DNA of 64,000 nt from NCBI RefSeq assembly GCF_001273775.1, contig NZ_CP011801.1, forward strand, positions 992,001-1,056,000, written 5' to 3'. This DNA is from Nitrospira moscoviensis (GTDB lineage: Bacteria; Nitrospirota; Nitrospiria; Nitrospirales; Nitrospiraceae). The notes beneath the pieces were generated by a model that had not been told where the DNA came from, did no database searches, and saw only the letters and a list, made by a program, of their open reading frames with translations. Every line of letters begins with the position of its first letter. The first letter of the stretch is position 1. The position numbers and the translations under genes were made by a program. Below, piece by piece: positions 50,263 through 60,433 of this stretch.

Positions 50263-51288
50263 ATGAACGATCGTTTTTTGAAGGCCTGCCGGCGTGAGCC
50301 GGTCGATTGTACGCCCGTGTGGTTCATGCGCCAGGCGGGACGGTACATGGCCGAATACCGCCGACTGCGCGCCAAGCACGCGATTCTCGAGATGTGCAAG
50401 ACACCGGCGCTCGCCGCCGAAGTCACGCTCCAGCCGATCGAACGGTTTCCCCTCGACGCCGCGATCATCTTCGCCGATATCCTGCTTCCGTTGGAGCCGA
50501 TGGGTATCAGCCTGGAGTTTGCCGAAGGCGAAGGGCCGGTGATCCACAATCCCGTCCGCGACCGGGCGGCGGTGGACCGGCTGAACGTCGTCGACGGCGA
50601 CGAATTGGACTATGTCGCCGAGGCGATCCGGCAGACGCGCCGGGCGTTGAACGGCCGTGCGCCGCTCATCGGCTTCGCCGGCGCGCCCTTTACGCTCGCC
50701 AGTTATGCGATCGAAGGCGGCGGGTCACGCAACTATCTCCACACCAAGCAGATGATGTATGCCGATCCCACGGCCTGGCACAAGCTGATGGATAAGTTCG
50801 CGCGCGTCATCACCGGCTATCTCCGGCGCCAGATTCATGCGGGCGCGCAGGCGATTCAACTGTTCGACAGCTGGGTCGGGTGCCTGTCGGCCGGCGACTA
50901 TGCGGAATATGTCATGCCGCACGTGCAACTGATCTTCGACGGATTGAAGCGCGAGGGCGTGCCGCTGATTCATTTCGGCACCGGCACGACGGCGATTCTG
51001 CGTCAGATGCGCGAAGCGGGCGGCGACGTGATCGGCATCGACTGGCGGGTGCCTCTGGACGAGGCGTGGGCCACCGTCGGGCACGACCGCGCCGTACAGG
51101 GCAATCTCGACCCCGTGGCGCTGTTCGCGCCGCTCCACGAAATCGAGCGGCGGGTGGAGGATATTCTCCGGCGCGCCGCCGGCCGGCCCGGCCACATCTT
51201 CAACCTCGGGCACGGCATTCTTCCGTCCACGCCCGTCGACCACGTCGCCGCCACAATCGAGATGGTGCATAAATTAAGTACAAAGTAA
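50263..51288 (+). CDS. hemE: uroporphyrinogen decarboxylase
   Basis: A 341-residue enzyme that decarboxylates uroporphyrinogen III to coproporphyrinogen III. N-terminal signature PVWFMRQAGRYMAEYR with Arg/Asp substrate contacts, followed by FADILLPLEPMG, PLIGFAGAPFTLASYAIEGG, FDSWVGCLS, LIHFGTGT, and the C-terminal NLGHGILPSTPVDHVA. The start MNDRFLKAC fits the family and sits directly after a strong promoter. It begins the hemE-hemH-hemY cluster; the gap to hemH contains a short AT-rich spacer. Confidence 0.95.
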   Translation: MNDRFLKACRREPVDCTPVWFMRQAGRYMAEYRRLRAKHAILEMCKTPALAAEVTLQPIERFPLDAAIIFADILLPLEPMGISLEFAEGEGPVIHNPVRDRAAVDRLNVVDGDELDYVAEAIRQTRRALNGRAPLIGFAGAPFTLASYAIEGGGSRNYLHTKQMMYADPTAWHKLMDKFARVITGYLRRQIHAGAQAIQLFDSWVGCLSAGDYAEYVMPHVQLIFDGLKREGVPLIHFGTGTTAILRQMREAGGDVIGIDWRVPLDEAWATVGHDRAVQGNLDPVALFAPLHEIERRVEDILRRAAGRPGHIFNLGHGILPSTPVDHVAATIEMVHKLSTK

Positions 51289-51362
51289 GAAGGTAAAAGG
51301 AAAAAGTTCGGTGCGGGTTAAACTGTGAGCGTTCTGCTTCGCCTTTTTACTCGGGTGACTTG
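51289..51362. repeat. AT-rich spacer with short-period words
   Basis: The 74-bp gap between hemE and hemH starts with AAGTAAGAAGGTAAAAGG-type words and ends with GCCTTTTTACTCG, partly inverted. It is markedly AT-rich compared with both genes. It may be a weak attenuator or a member of the same spacer family. No gene is present. Confidence 0.3.
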
Positions 51363-52307
51363 ATGTCAGAAGGTCCCACGGCGATTCTCTTGATGATCAT
51401 GGGCGGGCCGGATTGCCTGGAGAACGTCGAGCCGTTTCTGCTCGATGTGCGGGGCGGCCGTCCCACTCCGCCCGAGCTGGTGGAGGAGATTCGGGCCCGG
51501 TATCGGGCGACGGGCGGCAAGTCGCCCGCGGTCGGTATTACACAGGATGTCGCCAGGAAGTTGGAGCGGCGGCTCAATCAAGAAGGGGCCGGTCGCTATC
51601 GAGTCTACGTCGGCTTGCGGCACTGGCATCCCTTCATAAAAGAAGCGTACGCCGATCTGCTGAAAGACGAGCCGGAACAGGTCATCGGCTTGTGCATGGC
51701 GCCGCAACAGTCGTCGTTGAGCACGGGCGCTTATCGGAAAAAAGTGGAGGAGGCGCGGGCTGCGCTTCAAGACACCACTCCCGTCAGCTATGTCGGGAGC
51801 TGGAACCGGCATCCCCAATTAGTCGCCGCGATCGTCGGCCACATCCGGCAGGCCCTGCTCAAGTTTCCCGCCGAGGTCCGGGCCACGGTGCCGGTGCTGT
51901 TTACGGCCCACAGCCTGCCGGAGCGCATCGTCGCGATGAAGGACCCTTATCCCGGTGAGGTGAGGGGCACGGTGGAGGCGGTCACGGAAGGGCTCGGCGG
52001 CCAACCGACGCGCTTTGCGTATCAAAGCCAGGGACGCTCCAGCGAGCCCTGGTTGGGACCCACGGTCGAATCAGCCCTCGACGCCCTGTATCTAGAGGGG
52101 AACCGGCAGGTGCTTGTCGCGCCGATCGGCTTCATCTGCGACCATGTCGAGACACTCTTCGATATCGATATCGAGCTGAAACAGCGCGCGGCTGCCATGG
52201 GGATGCAACTGGAGCGGATGGCGATGTTGAACGGCAGTCCCGTCTTGATCGAGACCCTGGCCGACATTCTGGCGGCGCATGAATCGGCCCTGTGCCAGCC
52301 CTCGTGA
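51363..52307 (+). CDS. hemH: ferrochelatase
   Basis: A 314-residue ferrochelatase that inserts iron into a porphyrin. The conserved His is in VLFTAHSLPERI; the metal-inlet Glu is near FICDHVETLFDIDIEL; the substrate-pocket block is SYVGSWNRHPQLVA. The start is ATG at 51363, preceded by a weak GGGTGA-like site. The last 16 bases overlap hemY. Whether it acts on protoporphyrin IX or coproporphyrin III cannot be fixed from the sequence. Confidence 0.92.
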   Translation: MSEGPTAILLMIMGGPDCLENVEPFLLDVRGGRPTPPELVEEIRARYRATGGKSPAVGITQDVARKLERRLNQEGAGRYRVYVGLRHWHPFIKEAYADLLKDEPEQVIGLCMAPQQSSLSTGAYRKKVEEARAALQDTTPVSYVGSWNRHPQLVAAIVGHIRQALLKFPAEVRATVPVLFTAHSLPERIVAMKDPYPGEVRGTVEAVTEGLGGQPTRFAYQSQGRSSEPWLGPTVESALDALYLEGNRQVLVAPIGFICDHVETLFDIDIELKQRAAAMGMQLERMAMLNGSPVLIETLADILAAHESALCQPS

Positions 52308-53755
52308 GCCCGCCCCGTACAGTCGTCATCGTCGGTGGAGGCATCTCGGGCCTCGCCACGGCGTTTGCCCTCCGGGAGCAGGCGGCTGCCGCCGGCCTGT
52401 CCGTTCGCTGCATCGTGCTGGAAGCCGGCTCGTCGTGGGGCGGCAAGATCGTGACCCACCGCATCGGCGAGCTCACCACCGAAGCGGGACCCGATTCGTT
52501 TCTCTCTCAGAAGCCGGCTGGGCTCGAACTGATCACCAAGCTCGGCCTCACCGATCAACTCATCAATACCAATGAAACCGGCAAGAAGGCCTTCGTGCTG
52601 TCCGGCGGACGGCTGCACGAGCTGCCCGAAGGCCTGGTGACGTTCGTGCCGAAGGACCTCGGTCCCTTTCTTCGCAGCGGTCTCTTGAGCTGGCCGGCGT
52701 TGCTTCGAATGGGATTGGATGTCGTGATTCCGCGGGGCGGTTCGCAGGGCGATGAATCGGTGGCCTCATTTTTTCGCCGCCGGTTCGGGACCCAGGCGTT
52801 CGATCGCGTGCTCGAGCCGTTGATGGCCGGGATCTACGCCGGCGACGCGGAGCAGATGAGCCTCAAGGCGACGTTCCCGCGTTTCTTGGAACTGGAGCGG
52901 CAGTACGGCAGCGTCATCCGCGGCATGATGGCGGTCAAAAAGCAAGCGGCACCCAGGGCGCCCGGCGGTCTGAAACGCACTATGTTCGTCAGCCTGAAGA
53001 ATGGCTTGAGCGATCTCGTGACGGCGCTCACAGCCCGGCTCACACAGCAGGGCGTGGAATTGCGGCTCGGGTGCCAGGTAGCCGCGCTCCGGGTGCGGTC
53101 CCATCGGCTGGGCCGCTGGATGTACGATCTGATCCTGAACGACGGCTCGGCCCTGTCCTGCGAGAGTCTCGTGCTCGCGACGCCCGCCTATGTCTCCGCC
53201 GAATTGCTGCGCCCGCTGACGCCGATCGCCGGCGGCTTATTGGAGATGATCCCCTACGCCTCCACCGCCACGATCGCCATGGCCTACCCGGCGGCGGACG
53301 TCGCCGGAGCGGTGGAGGGCTTCGGCTTCATCGTGCCGCGCAAAGAAGGGCGGGATCTGATCGCGGCGACGTGGACCTCGCTCAAATGGCCGCACCGCGC
53401 TCCAAGCGATCAGGTGCTCATTCGTTGTTACGCCGGCGGCGTCGGCCGGGAGGCGATCCTCCAACTCGATGATCAGTCGCTTATCGCGCGCGTTCGCGCT
53501 GAGCTCTCCACTGTCTGCGGGATCACGGCGGAGCCGAAGTACGTCGAAGTCAACCGCTGGTGGAAGGCGATGCCCCAGTATACGATCGGCCATCTCGACC
53601 GGCTTGCCCAGCTCGACGCGGCCTTGAGCCGCTACGGCGGCCTCGTGTTGACGGGGGCCGGCTATCGCGGAGTCGGCATCCCCGATTGCATCCGCGACGG
53701 GGCGCTCGCCGCCGGGCGCGTGGTTCGGTATCTCGCCGGGCCGCGAGAGGCGTGA
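52292..53755 (+). CDS. hemY: oxygen-dependent protoporphyrinogen/coproporphyrinogen oxidase
   Basis: A 487-residue FAD enzyme of the HemY/HemG-type. N-terminal FAD site VVIVGGGISGLATAFALRE, TEAGPDSFLSQKP, then SGGRLHELPEG, RVLEPLMAGIYAGD and the C-terminal VLTGAGYRGVGIPDCIRDG. It oxidises the six-electron porphyrinogen. The start is GTG at 52292, overlapping hemH by 16 bases; no ATG is nearer. This gives the coupled hemH-hemY pair also found in Gram-positives and Nitrospirota. Confidence 0.92.
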   Translation: MPALVSPPRTVVIVGGGISGLATAFALREQAAAAGLSVRCIVLEAGSSWGGKIVTHRIGELTTEAGPDSFLSQKPAGLELITKLGLTDQLINTNETGKKAFVLSGGRLHELPEGLVTFVPKDLGPFLRSGLLSWPALLRMGLDVVIPRGGSQGDESVASFFRRRFGTQAFDRVLEPLMAGIYAGDAEQMSLKATFPRFLELERQYGSVIRGMMAVKKQAAPRAPGGLKRTMFVSLKNGLSDLVTALTARLTQQGVELRLGCQVAALRVRSHRLGRWMYDLILNDGSALSCESLVLATPAYVSAELLRPLTPIAGGLLEMIPYASTATIAMAYPAADVAGAVEGFGFIVPRKEGRDLIAATWTSLKWPHRAPSDQVLIRCYAGGVGREAILQLDDQSLIARVRAELSTVCGITAEPKYVEVNRWWKAMPQYTIGHLDRLAQLDAALSRYGGLVLTGAGYRGVGIPDCIRDGALAAGRVVRYLAGPREA

Positions 53756-53822
53756 CCCCCCTCTTGTCTTCGCAAAAATTTCACCCGTATAGTAGCGCCT
53801 GATTCCACGGGGGCGGAGCGGC

Positions 53823-54239
53823 ATGCAATCGACCGAAAGTAAGCTGACGATTTCCGACGTGAGCGGCCCCTTCAGGGAGCCGCGCGAACCGGTGTTTTCG
53901 TACGACTATTCCATTCAGCGTCCCACCTGGGCGACGCCGCACGGGTTGCGGGTGAAGGTCTCCATCGCGGACGAGCTCGATCCGTTCAAGATTCAACTCT
54001 TGGGTTCGGTGACCGGCACGGCGGGCCAGCAGTTGGTCATCACGAAAATTTTGTCCCGCACGATCGCCGACTGGAAGCTGCGCATCGCCGATGAAGAAGG
54101 CATGTTGTCGGAGCGGCGCGACGTCATGGTGGGGCCCTTCACCGGGCCGCTCGCGCATCTGTTTCCGAAACTGCAGGCGCTGTTCGAAAAAGAGCAAGCG
54201 GGGGTGCGGGAGGAGATCAAGAAGCGGGTGGGGATCTAG
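53823..54239 (+). CDS. conserved hypothetical cytosolic protein
   Basis: A 138-residue protein starting MQSTESKLTISD, with GGGGCGGAG upstream. The pattern is beta-rich then helical: FSYDYSIQRPTWATPHG, VKVSIADELDPFKIQLLG, VITKILSRTIADWKLRIAD, and a C-terminal helix LAHLFPKLQALFEKEQAGVREEIKKR. No signal peptide or membrane segment. The family is not recognised. It lies between hemY and a convergent membrane protein. Confidence 0.55.
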   Translation: MQSTESKLTISDVSGPFREPREPVFSYDYSIQRPTWATPHGLRVKVSIADELDPFKIQLLGSVTGTAGQQLVITKILSRTIADWKLRIADEEGMLSERRDVMVGPFTGPLAHLFPKLQALFEKEQAGVREEIKKRVGI

Positions 54240-54279
54240 CCTGCCGAGGCGCGCTCGGGACAAGCTCGTCGAAGGGCTC

Positions 54280-54897
54280 TTAAAAAATCCGGCGAAAATG
54301 TTTGGAGTGCACGCCGGACTCGTCCGCCAATCCCAGCGAGCCCTTGTCCGGCGCGCCGGTGTCGTTCAGATCGATGCGATAGTGGCCCCGCACTTCTTCC
54401 ATCGCCACTTCGAAGGGAATCGCCGTCGGCAGCAGGGTGCCCGGCGCATGGGCGCCGCGGGCCAGTGTACGGATGGCTTCCTGGTCGGCGTACTTCGGAT
54501 CGGAAAAAATATAAATGTCCGCGACCGCATGGTCGCCGAGCTTGTGGCCGGGGGTGGTCGGAGGAACGTGGGACCCGAGCGTGCCGTCCAGCCGTTCCTG
54601 CTTCAGCCGCTTGAGCAGGCCGATGACTTGGCTGTCGGTGGCCTGCGGCGGCACGACGAGCCCGACGGCGTTCATATCGGGCACCGTGCTCTGGACCTTG
54701 AAAATCACCGGCGCCGCTTCGGGATCTTCCACCACGGGCGTCGCCAGCCCCTCGGTGCCCGCCGCCTGTTTATTCTTGGAGCTCGGGACAATCAGGGCGA
54801 CAAACAGCCAAAGGCCCAGGAGAACCCCGAACACGACCACCAACGGATGAATGCCGGCTCGCTTGCCCTCCTGATAAGGTCCCTCATTGTCGCTCAT
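54280..54897 (-). CDS. membrane-anchored hypothetical protein
   Basis: A 205-residue protein. A short cytoplasmic head (MSDNEGPYQEGKRAG) precedes one membrane segment at 18-40 (PLVVVFGVLLGLWLFVALIV). The remainder is soluble, presumably periplasmic: VIFKVQSTVPDMNAVGLVVPPQ, SQVIGLLKRLKQERLDG, VADIYIFSDPKYAD. No family is recognised. It overlaps the mazG stop by four bases (ATGA), so it is translationally coupled to mazG. Confidence 0.6.
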   Translation of the reverse strand: MSDNEGPYQEGKRAGIHPLVVVFGVLLGLWLFVALIVPSSKNKQAAGTEGLATPVVEDPEAAPVIFKVQSTVPDMNAVGLVVPPQATDSQVIGLLKRLKQERLDGTLGSHVPPTTPGHKLGDHAVADIYIFSDPKYADQEAIRTLARGAHAPGTLLPTAIPFEVAMEEVRGHYRIDLNDTGAPDKGSLGLADESGVHSKHFRRIF

Positions 54898-55790
54898 CGC
54901 GATCCGCCTCTATCGGTGGAAACACGCCTGTCCGGCCGTTCCGGAGCGCCCGTCTCGCGCAACCGCTGCTTCGCCCGTTCCCAAAGCTCGTCCATTTCCG
55001 GGAGCGTCATGTCCGTGAGGGATCGGTCCTGGTCGGCCGCCTGCGCCTCCACCAGATGAAACCGGTCGACGAAGCGGTTGGTGGAGCCGCGCAACGCTTC
55101 CTCGGGATTGACCTTGAGGAAGCGGGCCAGATTCACCAGCGAGAAGAGCAGGTCCCCCAGCTCCGCTTCGATGTTTCGCTGGGCCGTGGCGTCCCGTGCA
55201 GGCGGTTCGGTGTCCGGCCGGCTCTGGTCCACCGCGTCCCGCAACTCGCCGATCTCCTCGCCGATCTTGCCGAAGATGTGCTCCAAGCCGGCGCGATTGT
55301 GCGGCCAATCGAAGCCCACCCGCGCCGCCCGGGCCTGGGTCTGGTACGCGCGGAGCAACGCGGGCAAGGTTTTAGGGACTCCATCCAGCGCCGATTGCGA
55401 GCCGCCGGCCGCTTCCCGTTCCGCGCGCTTGATCTCTTCCCATTGGCTCAGGACCTGTTCGCTGTTCGTGGCGCTCTTCTCGCCGTTGCCGAACACGTGC
55501 GGGTGGCGGCGGATCAACTTCGTGGCCAGCAACTCCAACACGTCGTCCACGGTGAACGTGCCCGCCTCCGCGGCGATTTGGCTATGGAAGAGGACTTGGA
55601 GCAGGACGTCTCCCAATTCTTCCCGCAGCTTGGCGATATCCCCCTGATCGATGGTCTCCAGGACTTCATAGGTCTCTTCGAGCAGATAGGGCTTTAACGA
55701 CTGATGAGTCTGCTTGCGATCCCAGGGACAGCCGTTGGGAGCCCGCAGCGCGGCCATCAGCTCGACGAGCTTGGAAAATCGGTCGGACAT
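54894..55790 (-). CDS. mazG: nucleoside triphosphate pyrophosphohydrolase MazG
   Basis: A 298-residue MazG. Two all-alpha MazG domains are visible: the first with LRAPNGCPWDRKQTHQSL and EETYEVLETIDQGD..LREELGDVLLQV, the second with AELGDLLFSLVNLARFLKVNPEEALR, where the EExxE and ELGD metal motifs lie. It hydrolyses (d)NTPs to NMPs and PPi, removing damaged nucleotides. The start MSDRFSKLV was chosen; three upstream codons are possible. It is coupled to the membrane protein downstream. Confidence 0.92.
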   Translation of the reverse strand: MSDRFSKLVELMAALRAPNGCPWDRKQTHQSLKPYLLEETYEVLETIDQGDIAKLREELGDVLLQVLFHSQIAAEAGTFTVDDVLELLATKLIRRHPHVFGNGEKSATNSEQVLSQWEEIKRAEREAAGGSQSALDGVPKTLPALLRAYQTQARAARVGFDWPHNRAGLEHIFGKIGEEIGELRDAVDQSRPDTEPPARDATAQRNIEAELGDLLFSLVNLARFLKVNPEEALRGSTNRFVDRFHLVEAQAADQDRSLTDMTLPEMDELWERAKQRLRETGAPERPDRRVSTDRGGSR

Positions 55791-55893
55791 GCCGCCCACT
55801 CTATACCGAGGACCGCCACCGCTTCAATGTCGCCCGTCTTGCGATGATCCGGGTGTGAATGGTAGGGTACTCCCCACGGAGGGACGGCATCTT

Positions 55894-56289
55894 ATGGCAG
55901 AGCAGGAGCAGGGATTCGTCATCCGGGACCGGCGGGGAGGCGGGGGAAGTTCCGAGAGCCCGTCCGCTTCCGCATCGACACAGAAGCCCGCGGCGTCCGC
56001 GTCCCCATCGAGTACGGCGTCGGCTCCGCAGTCCCCCGGCCTTCCCGTCACATTTTCCTCCTTCGTTATTTCGCTCGGCTCCTCCTCCCTGATGTTGATG
56101 GGAGAACAGTTGGATCCGCAGCAGGCTCCTCTTCCGGTCAATCTGGCGCAAGCGAAGGAAATCATCGATCTCCTGTCGGTGCTGGAAGAGAAGACCAAGG
56201 GCAACCTCACGTCGGACGAACAGACGGTGCTGCGCGACATGTTGTACGCGCTCCGCATGAAATACGTCACGCTGGCCTCGCCGAAATAA
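55894..56289 (+). CDS. DUF1844 family protein
   Basis: A 131-residue protein. An N-terminal low-complexity Ser/Ala/Pro stretch follows MAEQEQGFVIRDRR. The C-terminal part is the DUF1844 domain: PVTFSSFVISLGSSSLMLMG, PVNLAQAKEIIDLLSVLEEKT, NLTSDEQTVLRDMLYALRMKY. The function of DUF1844 is unknown; it is often near nitrogen-regulation or translation genes. The start was chosen at ATG 55894 with GGAGGGACGG upstream. It precedes ntrY by 108 bp. Confidence 0.8.
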   Translation: MAEQEQGFVIRDRRGGGGSSESPSASASTQKPAASASPSSTASAPQSPGLPVTFSSFVISLGSSSLMLMGEQLDPQQAPLPVNLAQAKEIIDLLSVLEEKTKGNLTSDEQTVLRDMLYALRMKYVTLASPK

Positions 56290-56321
56290 TCTTGGCGCGG
56301 TAGCCCCGCAGCCGGCACGTT

Positions 56322-56350
56322 TTGAGACGGCCTCCTAAATCCGCTATAGT
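56322..56350 (+). promoter_or_regulatory. sigma-70 promoter of ntrY
   Basis: TTGAGA (56322-56327), a 17-base spacer and TATAGT (56345-56350), about 47 bases before the ntrY ATG. It matches the -35 and -10 consensus well. It should drive the ntrY-ntrX transcript. Confidence 0.6.
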
Positions 56351-56397
56351 GTGGCACGTATCCTCCGGCGAGACGCATCCGTCCAGAGGCCGCATCC

Positions 56398-58707
56398 ATG
56401 CCTGAGTTGAATCCGCCCAAGTCCGCGTTGGGGATGGTCGCCCCCGGATCCGCCGATCCCGCCGTCCCGCCGAATCGGCGTGACGCGCCAGAAGCGGAGC
56501 GCAAAACTCCCCATCTACGGCCCGTCTGGGTCGTGCTGATTTTGCTCGTCTCCTGTCTGGCGCTCACCGTCTATTACTCGCAAGTCGTCATGCCGGCCGG
56601 CGAAGAGACGGATTCGTTTCTCCCCACCACCAGCTACGCCTTCGTCCTGCTTCTCCTGAATCTGGACCTCATCGGCTTCGTCGTGCTCACCCTGCTGCTC
56701 TCGCGCAATCTCATCAAGGCCTATTTCGAGCGGCGGCACCGGCTCGTGGGGTCGGGTTTCCGCACGAAGCTCATCGCCGCCTTCATCGGCTTTTCGCTGA
56801 TTCCGACGGTCTTGCTGGCCCTGGTGGCGAGCGGATTGGTGAACAAGGCGGTCGACGTCTGGTTCAACGAGCAGATCGAAAAGGTGATGAAGGATTCGTA
56901 CGAGGTCGCCCGCATGCAGCATGCCGGACACATCGCGCTGGCGGTGAACAGCGCGCGCGCGATCGGACAGGAGCTGTTCCGGGAAGACTTGCTGGTCCCC
57001 GAGCAGCGGGATCTGCTCGCCGCCGCCATGGCCCGGAAGCGCACGGAGTACGGGGTGGCGGGCATCGAAGTGTTCTCCGCCAAGATGGAGACGTTGACCA
57101 AGGCCCTCGATCCCGAGGTGCCGGCCGGCGTGCTCGATTTGCCGATCAGCCAGCTCGTGCTCCAAGTCATCAACGGCAAGCAGGAATTCACGTCCGTCCA
57201 GGAAGCGCAGATGGGCCGGCTGGTGCGGGCGGGCATTCCGGTCGCGTCCAGCAGCCGGCGCGGCGAATTGGAAGGCGTCGTCGTCGTCGAGGCCTACGTG
57301 CCGGAATCGCTGCTCACCAAGATGGAGGGCATCGGCCGGCAATACGCCGAGTACAAGCAGATCAAGGCGATGAAGAATCCGATCAAGGCGGGCGCCTATC
57401 TCTTCGTGGCCGTCATCACGGTGCTGATCGTGTTCAGCGCCACCTGGTTCGGCTTCTACGTGGCGCGGAGCATCACGGTCCCCATCCAACGATTGGCGGA
57501 AGCCACGGAAGCCGTGGCGCAGGGCGATCTGTCCGTCAAGATCGAGGCGAAGGCCACGGACGAGATCGGGACGTTGATCGACTCCTTCAATCGGATGACC
57601 GAGGACCTGCAAGGGAGCAAGTCCAAGCTGGAACAGGCCAATATTTCGCTCCGCCAGACGAACGTGGAGCTCGATCGGCGGCGCGCCTACATCGAAACGG
57701 TGGTGGATACCATCGCGGCCGGCCTGATGTCCATCGACCGCAACGGGATCATCACGACCTACAATCCCTCCGCCGAACGGATTCTGGGGCTGTCCGCCGA
57801 CCGGTTCCGCGGGCGGTCGGCCAACGAGGCGTTCAAGGAATTCGGCTTGGATCTCTTCCAGACGGCGTACGACCGCATGCTGGCCGACGACCGCGACGAT
57901 GTGGCCTTGGACGGCCAGCTGGACGTGCAGGGCAAGCTCGTCACGATCGGCCTCAACGCGTCGCGCATGCGCGACGAGGCCAACAAGGATTTTGGATTCG
58001 TGCTGGTGTTCGAAGACCTGACGGAGCTCATCAAGGCGCAAAAGACCGCGGCCTGGCAGGAGGTGGCCCGCCGGGTGGCGCACGAGATCAAAAACCCGCT
58101 CACCCCGATTCAGCTGTCGGCGCAGCGGCTGCGGAAGAAGTTTCTCGAGAAGGCGCCGGACTTCGACCGGGTGTTCGACGACGCGACGAACGTCATCATC
58201 AACGAAGTGACCAGCCTCAAGCACATGGTGGACGAGTTTTCCAAGTTCGCCCGCCTGCCGGCGCCGCAGATGGTCCGGCAGTCGTTGCACGACGTGATCC
58301 AGGAAGTCGTGACCCTCTACCGTTCGGCGCACAAGGACATCGAGTTGCTGGTCGAGCTCGACGAGGACTTGCCGCCGATCAATTACGATCGCGAGCAGCT
58401 CCGGCGGGTGCTGGTCAATTTGTTCGACAACGCCATCCAGGCGATGAATCAGAAAGGCCGGCTCTGGGTGAGCACGAAATACGACACGAAGCGGAAGCGG
58501 GCGGTCGTGACGGTGGCCGACGAAGGGCCGGGCATCGCGCCGGAAGATCAAGAGCGGCTGTTCGTGCCCTATTTCACGCGGAAGAAAAGCGGGACGGGAT
58601 TGGGATTGGCCATCGTGCGCCGCATCATCACCGACCATGAAGGCCAGATTCAGGCCGGGAACAATCAGCCCAGAGGGGCGGTCTTTACGTTCGATCTGCC
58701 GGTGTAA
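56398..58707 (+). CDS. ntrY: NtrY-like membrane sensor histidine kinase
   Basis: A 769-residue sensor kinase. Four membrane segments: about 41-63, 80-103, 120-147 and 332-355, with a periplasmic region between the third and the fourth. A HAMP domain (about 355-405) leads to a PAS domain (about 430-520: GIITTYNPSAERILGLSADRF). The kinase core has the phospho-acceptor His562 in HEIKNPLTPIQLSAQRL, N box LVNLFDNAIQAM, G1 DEGPGIAPED and G2 GTGLGLAIVRRI. NtrY kinases pair with NtrX to control nitrogen, redox or envelope genes. The ligand is unknown. Confidence 0.92.
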   Translation: MPELNPPKSALGMVAPGSADPAVPPNRRDAPEAERKTPHLRPVWVVLILLVSCLALTVYYSQVVMPAGEETDSFLPTTSYAFVLLLLNLDLIGFVVLTLLLSRNLIKAYFERRHRLVGSGFRTKLIAAFIGFSLIPTVLLALVASGLVNKAVDVWFNEQIEKVMKDSYEVARMQHAGHIALAVNSARAIGQELFREDLLVPEQRDLLAAAMARKRTEYGVAGIEVFSAKMETLTKALDPEVPAGVLDLPISQLVLQVINGKQEFTSVQEAQMGRLVRAGIPVASSSRRGELEGVVVVEAYVPESLLTKMEGIGRQYAEYKQIKAMKNPIKAGAYLFVAVITVLIVFSATWFGFYVARSITVPIQRLAEATEAVAQGDLSVKIEAKATDEIGTLIDSFNRMTEDLQGSKSKLEQANISLRQTNVELDRRRAYIETVVDTIAAGLMSIDRNGIITTYNPSAERILGLSADRFRGRSANEAFKEFGLDLFQTAYDRMLADDRDDVALDGQLDVQGKLVTIGLNASRMRDEANKDFGFVLVFEDLTELIKAQKTAAWQEVARRVAHEIKNPLTPIQLSAQRLRKKFLEKAPDFDRVFDDATNVIINEVTSLKHMVDEFSKFARLPAPQMVRQSLHDVIQEVVTLYRSAHKDIELLVELDEDLPPINYDREQLRRVLVNLFDNAIQAMNQKGRLWVSTKYDTKRKRAVVTVADEGPGIAPEDQERLFVPYFTRKKSGTGLGLAIVRRIITDHEGQIQAGNNQPRGAVFTFDLPV

Positions 58708-58714
58708 TGGATGC

Positions 58715-58804
58715 AGTGATGGGTGATCGGTGATGAGTGATCAGTGGAGCCTGACGAACGGGATACATCGCTCATCACCCATCACTCATCACTGATCACT
58801 TTTC
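58715..58804. repeat. inverted degenerate short-period array between ntrY and ntrX
   Basis: Left array GTGATGGGTGATCGGTGATG... with about four GTGATNR words, an intervening 20-base centre, and a right array CATCACCCATCACTCATCAC whose reverse complement has the same words. Period is 7 bases. It folds into a long imperfect hairpin between the two genes of a single regulatory pair, so it may modulate read-through or the ratio of kinase to regulator. Confidence 0.55.
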
Positions 58805-58813
58805 AGGAGGAGC

Positions 58814-60204
<1,391 letters not shown>

Positions 60205-60208
<4 letters not shown>

Positions 60209-60334
60209 GGAGCGGAGGCGGGTCGCTCCTGTGCTCGCCCACCGCCCACATCTGATTATCGGATGATTCAATTATGGTGGACGATGTGCTCGGTGGATGC
60301 GCGCAGTTAGGAGCGACCCGCCTCCGCTCCTCAC
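60205..60334. repeat. 130-bp element with perfect 26-bp inverted ends
   Basis: The arms 60205-60230 and 60309-60334 are exact reverse complements (GTGAGGAGCGG... to ...CTCCGCTCCTCAC). Inside, CACCGCCCACATC (60240) and GATGTGCTCGGTG (60283) add another 13-bp imperfect pair. The 78-bp centre encodes nothing recognisable. The left arm contains the stop codon of ntrX. A perfect stem of this length suggests a recently inserted MITE-like repeat or a very strong bidirectional terminator between ntrX and purM. Direct flanking repeats are not obvious. Confidence 0.6.
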
Positions 60335-60395
60335 AGGAAAGTGAAAAGATGGGAAGAAGAAAGAGAAACAAGAGTGCAATGGCACATTCCTTCCG

Positions 60396-60424
60396 TTGAC
60401 CCTGTTGCAGCCCTCCTCTAAGAT
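60396..60424 (+). promoter_or_regulatory. sigma-70 promoter of purM
   Basis: TTGACC (60396-60401), a 17-base spacer and TAAGAT (60419-60424). The purM ATG begins 9 bases after the -10 box, so transcription should begin at or within a few bases of the start codon, and no Shine-Dalgarno sequence is available. This mirrors the hemE promoter arrangement and predicts another leaderless mRNA. Confidence 0.65.
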
Positions 60425-60433
60425 AGCGCCCCC

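Noticed and set aside
56515-58638. 707-codon minus-strand frame opposite ntrY
   Set aside because: The ntrY frame shows all kinase motifs in order; the antisense frame is His/Arg/Asp-rich low-complexity sequence, a codon-bias artefact.
58715-58804. CRISPR array
   Set aside because: The words are only 7 bases, degenerate, and arranged as one inverted pair; there are no unique spacers and no cas genes.
60380-60395. Sigma-54 promoter (TGGCAC) before purM
   Set aside because: The -12 element lacks the required GC at the right spacing, whereas a good sigma-70 promoter with 17-base spacer lies directly downstream.
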